In this document: positions 1 through 5,031 of the stretch, piece by piece
Layout: each line of letters starts with the position of its first letter
Numbering within the stretch: the first letter of the stretch is position 1
Assembly (NCBI GenBank): GCA_003517845.1
Contig: DOZU01000057.1
Span: 1-5,031, forward strand
Length of the DNA: 5,031 nt
Source of the DNA: Clostridiales bacterium
GTDB taxonomy: Bacteria; Bacillota; Sulfobacillia; UBA995
Reading direction: 5' to 3'
Notes under the pieces: model-generated
Told to the model about the DNA's origin: nothing
What the model saw: the letters and a program-made list of their open reading frames with translations, nothing else
Database searches by the model: none
Program-made: the position numbers and the translations under genes

Positions 1-93
1 CCCGCCCCTACCGTGAATCTGCGGGAGGACTGCACTGCCCCGGCGGAGAATAGGCTCGACCGCCAGGCATTCGCGATTGTCGGCTGTGAATGA
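1..93 (+). CDS. 3' end of an unidentified upstream gene (partial)
   Basis: Frame 1 is open from the window edge to a TGA at 91-93, giving 30 codons; the other two forward frames hit stops by positions 15 and 51. By hand count 22 of the 30 codons end in G or C, which matches the coding genes downstream. The stop overlaps the start of the ferredoxin ribosome binding site (93-100), an arrangement typical of genes in one transcript with coupled translation. The visible tail begins PAPTVNLRED and ends AFAIVGCE. I do not recognise a family from it. The PTVNL stretch faintly recalls the C-terminal part of ketoacyl synthases, but the glycine-rich end expected there is missing, so I assign no product. 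It could also be a chance open frame, since 30 codons is short in GC-rich DNA. Confidence 0.5.
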   Translation, partial: PAPTVNLREDCTAPAENRLDRQAFAIVGCE

Positions 94-100
94 GGAGGTG
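93..100 (+). promoter_or_regulatory. Strong ribosome binding site of the ferredoxin gene
   Basis: AGGAGGTG is a full-length match to the 16S rRNA anti-Shine-Dalgarno sequence and lies 5 bases before the ATG at 106. It fixes the ferredoxin start and suggests high expression. Its first base is the last base of the TGA ending the upstream open frame, so ribosomes finishing that frame could reinitiate here. Confidence 0.85.
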
Positions 101-105
101 AACAA

Positions 106-354
106 ATGGCCTACAAGATCACGGAAGACTGCGCCACTTGCGGCGTGTGCGAACCGGAATGCCCTAACCAGGCGATTTCCGAGGGAACGGAGACCTACGT
201 GATCGACCCCGATCGCTGTAACGAGTGTGTGGGATTCCACGATGAGGCACAGTGCGCCGCGGTCTGCCCCGTGGACGCCTGCGTTCCCGATCCGGAACAC
301 CGGGAATCGCGGGACCAGCTACTCGCCAAGAAGAGCCGCCTGCACGGCGACTGA
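106..354 (+). CDS. 2[4Fe-4S] ferredoxin, Allochromatium (Alvin)/YfhL type
   Basis: This is a small soluble cytoplasmic electron carrier of 82 residues with two [4Fe-4S] clusters. Cluster motif one is Cys9-x2-Cys12-x2-Cys15-x3-Cys19-Pro. Motif two is Cys38-x2-Cys41-x8-Cys50-x3-Cys54-Pro. The eight-residue insertion between the second and third cysteines of motif two, plus a charged helical tail (about residues 62-82), are the hallmarks of the Alvin/YfhL family; the length is normal. From memory it closely resembles Allochromatium vinosum ferredoxin, including the stretches CEPECPN, ETYVI and ECVG. Members of this family have very low reduction potentials and feed demanding reductions, for example benzoyl-CoA reductase in Thauera. 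A ninth cysteine, Cys59, follows motif two. The redox partner is not shown by the window. The start is set by a perfect ribosome binding site. Family assignment is near certain; physiological role is unknown. Confidence 0.96.
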   Translation: MAYKITEDCATCGVCEPECPNQAISEGTETYVIDPDRCNECVGFHDEAQCAAVCPVDACVPDPEHRESRDQLLAKKSRLHGD

Positions 355-516
355 CCGGCGCGGAGGAAGGGGGAGACGGTCGCAGGGCGCGTGCCGCCCC
401 CCCTGTCGCTTCAAGGAGGAGTCGGCAGCCAGGGGGAGAATGAAACCGCAAGGTCCTGCCAGGTAAGGTACCCAGTACGATTCGGACCAGGCCGCTTTCG
501 GCGGAGGGGATAGCCC
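355..516 (+). other. Intergenic region between ferredoxin and response regulator
   Basis: This 162-base gap separates the ferredoxin from the signalling genes and is the longest in the window, so a transcript boundary would most plausibly fall here. Two weak items are visible. First, CAGGG at 383-387 can pair with CCCTG at 401-405 around a 13-base GC-rich loop, but no T-run follows, so it is not a convincing intrinsic terminator. Second, an ATG at 440 opens an 8-codon frame (MKPQGPAR, stop at 464-466) with the purine run AGGGGGAG (431-438) directly before it and AAGGAGG at 413-419. Longer frames here do not look like proteins. No clear -35/-10 pair could be identified; a TACGAT at 476-481 lacks a recognisable -35 partner. 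Confidence 0.5.
503..510 (+). promoter_or_regulatory. Ribosome binding site of the stand-alone receiver gene
   Basis: GGAGGGGA ends 6 bases before the ATG at 517. It is part of the ten-base string GCGGAGGGGA (501-510), which recurs at the same distance before the HD-GYP gene. A short hairpin, GCCG (491-494) with CGGC (499-502), lies immediately upstream, but its four-base stem is too short to claim a function. Confidence 0.7.
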
Positions 517-921
517 ATGGACCCCGCGTTAGTGCTGGTCGCGGATGATGAGCCGTTCATCCTCCGCTCGCTGGCTTTCGTGTTGAAGAAGGAAGGTTTC
601 CGGGTGGAGACGGCCGGGGACGGGGTAGAGGCGCTGGAGAAGATTCGGGCATCGCGACCGCGGGTGGTCTTCCTGGACATCATGATGCCGCGCATGAACG
701 GCTACGAAGTCTGCAGTCAAGTCAAGGCCGATCCCCGCCTCCGAGACATTCACGTGGTGTTCCTCACGGCCAAGGGACAGCAAATCGATAAGGTCAGAGG
801 GCTAATCCAGGGAGCCGACGACTATATAACCAAACCCTTCAGCCCGCGGGCGATCCTGCAGAAGGTGCGAGAGGTTGCCAGTACGAGCCGGCAACCCCTT
901 TACCCTCACCGGAGTGGATAG
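517..921 (+). CDS. Single-domain response regulator (CheY/DivK-like receiver)
   Basis: The 134-residue protein is one receiver domain (about residues 4-122) with a short polar tail and no output domain. The full phosphorylation site is present: acidic pocket Asp10-Asp11-Glu12, phosphoacceptor Asp54 in the FLDIMMPRMNG stretch, switch residue Thr84, and Lys106-Pro107. The segment GADDYITKPF is typical of active receivers. Such proteins act by protein-protein contact, as CheY and DivK do, or pass phosphate on in a relay. The gene lies 75 bases before the hybrid histidine kinase in the same direction, so that kinase is the likely phosphodonor, but this is inferred from position only. The ATG at 517 is supported by the ribosome binding site at 503-510. 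Receiver identity is certain; target unknown. Confidence 0.95.
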   Translation: MDPALVLVADDEPFILRSLAFVLKKEGFRVETAGDGVEALEKIRASRPRVVFLDIMMPRMNGYEVCSQVKADPRLRDIHVVFLTAKGQQIDKVRGLIQGADDYITKPFSPRAILQKVREVASTSRQPLYPHRSG

Positions 922-980
922 TCCGCACACCATCGTCCGTCCGCATGCAGGCACCATACCGGGGACTGCGCTAGAGCGGT

Positions 981-987
981 AAGGAGG
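981..987 (+). promoter_or_regulatory. Ribosome binding site supporting the TTG start of the hybrid kinase
   Basis: AAGGAGG ends 9 bases before the TTG at 997. This strong match is what decides the start. The first in-frame ATG, at 1060, has only a weak GAGG ahead of it and would remove 21 residues that lie before the first membrane segment. A GGAGG run inside 990-994 is too close to the TTG to be the working site. Confidence 0.75.
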
Positions 988-996
988 CGGGAGGCG

Positions 997-3402
997 TTGT
1001 CGGGTCAGGCTGCGGGTACCTCCGAGAAACCCGCGTCGCTGAGCGAACACGAGGAACTCATGACCCGCATCAAGCTCACGACCACGGCGCGTCGCCTGAC
1101 GATCGGTACATTTGCCGCGGTAATGTTCGGCTTGCGCCTGCTGGCGGGGGTGGAGGTACCCACGGGAGTCTTCGTGGCGCTCGCCGCTTGGTTTCTGTTC
1201 TCTTTCGTGTTGGACTATTTCGTGGAAGTCGATCGCCGCCGCTGGCGCGTGCCGGCCATTCGCCGTCCCGATGCCTGGACGCCCCTCGCAGCCGACGCGA
1301 CGCCCGGGCATGTACCCCGGTATGCCGGCAAACTGGCCGACCCTGACCCGATTGACCCCCACCGTGCCCTCGAGAACCGCCATGTCGCCTATCTCGTCCT
1401 GGAGCTCACGCTGGCCACCGTCGTAGTCCACTATCTGGGCGGAATCGGCGGACTGGGCGTCTCGCTCTATCTGGTGATCATCCTTTTCGCCAACATGTTC
1501 CTCCCCAGGATGAAGGGGATGGCGGTCACGCTGCTGGGGTCCGCATTCTTCAGCGGGCTTGCCGTGGCGGAGTTCCTCGGGGTCATCCGACCCCAGCCCT
1601 TCTTCGCCATCGTTCGCATCCGAGACCTCAGCTATCTGATCACGATGATCGCCGCCTTGCCGATGGGGCTATTCCCTATTTTCGGCTACAGCGTGAGTAT
1701 CTTCTCGGGTGCGCTGCAGCGCAAGAGCATTCAGTTACAGGCGATGTTCCACCAGTTGCAGGGCTATGTCGAGGAACTGGCCCGGCACAAGGCAGAACTC
1801 GAGGGCACCGTCGCCGCCCGTACCCGGGACCTTCAGGCGGCATACGATGAACTGAAACATGCCCATCGTGAGTTGCAGGCCTTGGATGAGATGAAGTCCA
1901 GCTTCCTGGCAAACGTATCCCATGAACTCCGCACTCCCCTCACCTCCATCCGCTCTTTCTCCGAGATCCTGCTGACCTATCCCGACGAGGATCGCAGCTC
2001 CCAACTGGAGTTCATCCAGATCATCAACCACGAGAGCGAGCGGCTGACCAGGCTGATCAACGACGTCTTGGATGTGGCCAAAATTGAAGCCGGTCGCATG
2101 GAATGGCATGTGGCTGACGTGAGGCTGGACGAACTCCTGCACGAGGCCGCCCGCACCGCGCGGCCGCTCCTCGCCGATGCCGGCCTGGAGTTCTCCTTAC
2201 AGATCGACTCCGGGGATTATCTTGTTGAGGCCGACCGTGATCGGATTTCGCAGGTGCTGGGAAACCTGCTCAACAATGCCCTTAAGTTCACCAAGCAGGG
2301 CCGAGTGGCGATGGCCTTGCGCCGCGTAGGCGATATCGCCGAGATAGTTGTCCGCGATACCGGGGTCGGTATCCCCGCTGACAAGCTGGGCAAGATATTC
2401 GACAAGTTTTACCAGATCTCAGAAGAGGGACGGCTCGACGGGGCCAAGACGGCTGGTACCGGACTGGGCCTGGCCATCTGCAAGGAGATCGTAGAGCACC
2501 ACGGTGGACGTCTCTGGGCGGAGTCGGAGTTGGGAGCGGGCAGCGCTTTCCACTTCACCATCCGTTGTCTGGCTCCGCGCCTCGTCGCGCACGCCGAGGC
2601 AGCCGCCGGCAGGCCGGATGCCGCCGGCGGCAGTTCGCGAAAGGCCGGCAGTGCTTCCCGAATGGTGATGGTCGTGGACGATGAACCCGGCATCCGCCGC
2701 AGTCTCCGTTTCTTGTTGGAGAGAGAAGGGTATGGAGTAATCGAGGCCGGAAGCGGCCGAGAAGCCATTGAGCTATGCAAGCAGCACCGACCGGACTTGA
2801 TCACCATGGACGTGCTGTTGCCGGATGCGTCAGGCTTCAACGTCCTCGAAGAGCTGAAGAACCGCCCTTCCACGGCGGACATTCCCGTGGTGATGGTCTC
2901 GGTGGTGGACGACCGGGAGCGAGGAGAAGCCCTCGGGGCCAGCGGCTACGTGACGAAGCCGGTAGATCTACGTGAACTATCCCTGAGAGTTCGAGCCCTG
3001 TTGACCCCTGGTCCACGCCATGGCAAGATCTTGGTGGTGGATGATGACGATGCGACTGCTCGCAGCATCGAAGCCGCGCTGCTGCGGGAAGGCTACCAGG
3101 CGGCCCGAGCGAACAACGCGGATGAGGCCTTGCGGTTTAGCCGCCGGGAGCAGCCCGATCTCATCATCAGCGACCTGCTTATGCCCGGCGTGAGCGGATT
3201 TGACCTGCTGAGGACCTTACGGCAGGACCCCGTCACCCGTGAGATTCCCGTGGTCGTGCTCACCGGGCACACGGACCGCGAGAGTCGGGTAACCGCCTTG
3301 TCCCTGGGGGCGGACCGCTTCATAGCGAAGGATGAAGGGCTGGCCGGCCTCCTCGCACAGATCAGAGAACTCATGGGCGTGGATGGGCGGCGGGCCGACT
3401 GA
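997..3402 (+). CDS. Membrane-bound hybrid histidine kinase with two C-terminal receivers
   Basis: An 801-residue sensor kinase. Six hydrophobic segments lie at about residues 35-51, 56-76, 130-147, 149-168, 174-195 and 211-233. Arg/Lys-rich loops (77-128 and around 169-173) place both loops and the kinase in the cytoplasm, leaving only short external loops. No HAMP or PAS is evident. A predicted helical coiled region (about 244-302) leads to the HisKA domain, with phosphoacceptor His309 in SHELRTPL. The HATPase domain has the N box (Asn423, Asn427), G1 (Asp454-x-Gly-x-Gly), F box (Phe468-Phe471) and G2 (Gly487-Thr-Gly-Leu-Gly), so it should be active. A low-complexity Ala/Gly/Ser linker (about 530-553) joins it to receiver 1 (about 556-669: Asp561/562, Asp605, Ser635, Lys654-Pro655). 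Receiver 2 (about 677-795) has Asp682/683, Asp726, Thr756 and Lys778, but Asp rather than Pro after that lysine. No HPt or output domain is present. The signal is unknown. It likely forms an operon with both neighbouring signalling genes. Confidence 0.95.
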   Translation: MSGQAAGTSEKPASLSEHEELMTRIKLTTTARRLTIGTFAAVMFGLRLLAGVEVPTGVFVALAAWFLFSFVLDYFVEVDRRRWRVPAIRRPDAWTPLAADATPGHVPRYAGKLADPDPIDPHRALENRHVAYLVLELTLATVVVHYLGGIGGLGVSLYLVIILFANMFLPRMKGMAVTLLGSAFFSGLAVAEFLGVIRPQPFFAIVRIRDLSYLITMIAALPMGLFPIFGYSVSIFSGALQRKSIQLQAMFHQLQGYVEELARHKAELEGTVAARTRDLQAAYDELKHAHRELQALDEMKSSFLANVSHELRTPLTSIRSFSEILLTYPDEDRSSQLEFIQIINHESERLTRLINDVLDVAKIEAGRMEWHVADVRLDELLHEAARTARPLLADAGLEFSLQIDSGDYLVEADRDRISQVLGNLLNNALKFTKQGRVAMALRRVGDIAEIVVRDTGVGIPADKLGKIFDKFYQISEEGRLDGAKTAGTGLGLAICKEIVEHHGGRLWAESELGAGSAFHFTIRCLAPRLVAHAEAAAGRPDAAGGSSRKAGSASRMVMVVDDEPGIRRSLRFLLEREGYGVIEAGSGREAIELCKQHRPDLITMDVLLPDASGFNVLEELKNRPSTADIPVVMVSVVDDRERGEALGASGYVTKPVDLRELSLRVRALLTPGPRHGKILVVDDDDATARSIEAALLREGYQAARANNADEALRFSRREQPDLIISDLLMPGVSGFDLLRTLRQDPVTREIPVVVLTGHTDRESRVTALSLGADRFIAKDEGLAGLLAQIRELMGVDGRRAD

Positions 3403-3412
3403 CAGGATGGGC

Positions 3413-3420
3413 GGAGGGGA
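3413..3420 (+). promoter_or_regulatory. Ribosome binding site of the HD-GYP gene
   Basis: GGAGGGGA ends 6 bases before the ATG at 3427 and lies in the 24-base gap after the kinase stop. The short gap leaves little room for a separate promoter, so this site argues for translation from the same message as the kinase. Confidence 0.75.
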
Positions 3421-3426
3421 ACCGGG

Positions 3427-4995
3427 ATGCCGAGCACCAATCTGCTCGAATCCGTGGGCGCCGATCAACTTCGTAGGGTGTTGGAGGAGGCATCCTGGCG
3501 GGCCAATCTGTCCCTGATCCTCCTCGATACCCGGGGCCAGGTTGTGATGCAGAGTCACCCCATGATCGGAGCTTGCGCGAAGGTTGGTCCGCGACAGTCG
3601 GGTCAACGCGAGTGTCCCGTCGGTCATGCCGGCGTCATCCAGGACCTCGCCGGCAAGCAGGGACCCCGTTCCTTCCCCTGCCCTGCCCACACCGGATACT
3701 CCGTGCTGGCAAAAGTCATCGCGCCGCGCTCATTCCTGAGCGGGGCGATGCTCGCCTGTCTCAGCCCCCGCGAGGACTCCTCATGGCGAGAGGAGCTGTT
3801 CTTCTTTACCGTGGCCAGGATCCAAGAACTGGCCGAAATTGCCCAGGACATAGAAAGCCTGGCCCAGGAAGTCGCCCACACCTACGAGGAGTTGAGCCTG
3901 CTCTACGATATCAGTGCCGAACTCACCGCGGTCATCGATGTTCCCACGGCCTGCCAGCATGTCTTGGAAAAGGCGGCGGTCGTGATCCAGGCCAAGCGCG
4001 GGGCGGTCTTCCTCACCGCGGAAGGCGACACGGCGCTGGAGCCCGTCGCCGTGAAGGGACTGGCGGTAGAGGCGGCAGCAGCGTTCGCCGCGCGCTCCGG
4101 CGATGGTCTGTTCAGCCGGGTCATGGCTACGGGAGAAGGCGAACTCCTCGAGGACGTGGCTGCCTTGCCCGACGAGGAGCGTTTGGAGCGGCAAGCCCCG
4201 TCCCTACTCGCGCCTCCGCTAATCGTGTGTTCCCTGAGGGTGCGGGAGCGCGTTCTCGGGGCGATAGTCATCGCCGACAAAGCTTACGGCAAGCACTTCA
4301 CTTCCGGGGACTTGAAACTACTGAGCGCCATCGCCAGCCAGGCGGCCGTGGCCTTGCTGAACACCCGCGTGTACGAGGAGTCCCGCAACACCCTCCTGTC
4401 CACCATCAAATCGCTGGTGGCGACCATTGATGCTAGAGACCCTCACACTATCGGCCATAGCGAACGGGTGACCAGGCTGGCCGTCGCGATCGGTCGCGAA
4501 CTCGGTTTGCCATCGGAGGAACTCAAGGACCTCATGTTCGCGGCGGAGCTTCACGACATCGGCAAGTTGACTTTGCCGGATTCCATATTCGCAAAGCGCG
4601 ACCGGCTTACGTCCGCCGAATGGGAGATGGTCATGCAACACCCGGAACGCGGAGCGGAGATGATCAGGCATATCCGCCATATGGAGCGCGTCTTCCCGGG
4701 CATACTCCACCATCATGAGCGGTATGATGGCAAGGGCTATCCTCATGGCCTGTCCGGAACCGACATCCCCATGAACGCGCGAATCATAGCCGTCGCCGAC
4801 AGCTTCGACGCCATCACTTCTAGCCGTCCGTATCGGCAGGGAGCCACCTGGACGGCCCAACAGGTTCTGGAGGAACTCGAGGCATTGGCCGGCGCGCAGT
4901 ACGATCCGGCGATCTGCCGGGCCCTGGGGAGAGCGTGGAGACAGGGTTGGGTCGAGGAAGCTGCAATGGGTCTGCTGCTCCGCAGGGATAGCTGA
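3427..4995 (+). CDS. PocR-GAF-HD-GYP protein, predicted cyclic di-GMP phosphodiesterase
   Basis: A 522-residue soluble protein. Residues about 5-120 resemble the PocR sensory domain: an N-terminal helix, a strand ending in LLDTRGQVV, then Cys50, Cys63, Cys85 with His88. A helical linker (about 119-155) leads to a GAF domain (about 156-312), and a second helix joins this to the HD-GYP domain (about 322-515). Catalytic signatures look complete: His340 and His344, His376-Asp377 in HDIGK, His405-Pro406, the HHHERYDGKGYP run (428-439) including the GYP signature, and Asp458 in ADSFDAITSSRPYR. Proteins with this set use a metal centre to hydrolyse cyclic di-GMP to pGpG or GMP, lowering its level and so affecting motility or biofilm state. 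PocR domains are thought to bind small organic molecules and GAF domains bind varied ligands; both could gate the enzyme. There is no receiver, so it is not a direct phosphorylation target. It follows the kinase by 24 bases. Domain calls for GAF and HD-GYP are firm, PocR somewhat less so. Confidence 0.94.
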   Translation: MPSTNLLESVGADQLRRVLEEASWRANLSLILLDTRGQVVMQSHPMIGACAKVGPRQSGQRECPVGHAGVIQDLAGKQGPRSFPCPAHTGYSVLAKVIAPRSFLSGAMLACLSPREDSSWREELFFFTVARIQELAEIAQDIESLAQEVAHTYEELSLLYDISAELTAVIDVPTACQHVLEKAAVVIQAKRGAVFLTAEGDTALEPVAVKGLAVEAAAAFAARSGDGLFSRVMATGEGELLEDVAALPDEERLERQAPSLLAPPLIVCSLRVRERVLGAIVIADKAYGKHFTSGDLKLLSAIASQAAVALLNTRVYEESRNTLLSTIKSLVATIDARDPHTIGHSERVTRLAVAIGRELGLPSEELKDLMFAAELHDIGKLTLPDSIFAKRDRLTSAEWEMVMQHPERGAEMIRHIRHMERVFPGILHHHERYDGKGYPHGLSGTDIPMNARIIAVADSFDAITSSRPYRQGATWTAQQVLEELEALAGAQYDPAICRALGRAWRQGWVEEAAMGLLLRRDS

Positions 4996-5031
4996 TCGGC
5001 GGCCGGAAGGGTACACGGCTGCACCGTCGAA

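Noticed and set aside
1..93. Resemblance of the left-edge frame to the C-terminus of a ketoacyl synthase
   Set aside because: Only a PTVNL-like string matches, and the glycine-rich motif that should follow is absent before the stop.
383..405. Possible terminator hairpin after the ferredoxin gene
   Set aside because: The stem is five base pairs around a 13-base loop and there is no T-run after it.
476..481. TACGAT as a -10 promoter element ahead of the response regulator
   Set aside because: No recognisable -35 element lies at the expected distance.
501..510. GCGGAGGGGA repeated exactly at 3411-3420
   Set aside because: Both copies are Shine-Dalgarno regions 6 bases before an ATG; shared function in GC-rich DNA explains the identity without a special repeat.
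1060..1062. In-frame ATG as an alternative start of the kinase
   Set aside because: It has a weak upstream purine run, while the TTG at 997 has AAGGAGG at good spacing. It remains a possible second start because only non-membrane residues would be lost.
802..1431. 209-codon open frame on the minus strand
   Set aside because: It lies opposite the C-terminal part of the receiver gene and the membrane region of the kinase, both of which have strong family signatures. Its translation has no recognisable motif.
2602..2631. GCCGCCGGC repeated at 2602-2610 and 2620-2628, with a 12-base perfect palindrome at 2620-2631
   Set aside because: It lies inside the kinase gene where it encodes the Ala/Gly-rich linker between the HATPase and the first receiver; skewed codon use explains it better than a binding site.
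3573..4430. 285-codon open frame on the plus strand in another frame of the HD-GYP gene
   Set aside because: Its product is rich in Arg, Gly and Pro, as expected from an out-of-frame reading of GC-rich DNA, and it overlaps clear GAF and HD-GYP sequence.
4318..5016. 232-codon open frame on the minus strand
   Set aside because: It is antisense to the HD-GYP catalytic domain and shows no family features of its own.
5015..5027. Hairpin ACGG/CCGT just after the HD-GYP gene as a terminator
   Set aside because: The stem is four base pairs with no T-run, and the window ends here.

Overview
The window is a GC-rich bacterial segment. Every supportable gene lies on the + strand, codon third positions are mostly G or C, and the Shine-Dalgarno sites are strong and purine-rich. 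From 5' to 3' it holds: the last 30 codons of an unidentified gene; a small 2[4Fe-4S] ferredoxin of the Allochromatium/YfhL ('Alvin') type; a stand-alone CheY-like receiver; a large membrane-bound hybrid histidine kinase with two C-terminal receivers; and a soluble PocR-GAF-HD-GYP protein predicted to hydrolyse cyclic di-GMP. The organism cannot be named from this alone. The coding style, Alvin-type ferredoxin and multi-domain signalling genes would fit a high-GC environmental bacterium (a proteobacterium, a high-GC Firmicutes-like lineage or a candidate phylum). No rRNA, tRNA or other taxonomic marker is present.

Layout. Positions 1-93 are an open frame whose stop codon overlaps the ferredoxin ribosome binding site. 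The ferredoxin is 106-354. A 162-base gap (355-516) has no convincing gene, only a weak GC-rich hairpin and an 8-codon mini-ORF. The response regulator (517-921), hybrid kinase (997-3402, TTG start) and HD-GYP protein (3427-4995) follow with gaps of 75 and 24 bases, so they look like one signalling operon. The last 36 bases hold no recognisable feature.

How the genes may work together (inference). The kinase has six predicted membrane segments and no large extracytoplasmic domain. It probably senses something in or at the membrane and autophosphorylates on His309. The phosphate could go to its own receivers (Asp605, Asp726) or to the separate receiver (Asp54). None of these three receivers has a DNA-binding or enzymatic output domain, and no HPt domain is visible. 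The only effector in the cluster is the HD-GYP phosphodiesterase. It carries its own sensors, a PocR-like ligand-binding domain with Cys/His residues and a GAF domain, but no receiver. The cluster therefore looks like a phosphosignalling branch and a ligand-sensing branch meeting at cyclic di-GMP turnover, with the physical link between them unknown. The ferredoxin may be an unrelated neighbour. No defence system, mobile element, CRISPR array or RNA gene was seen.
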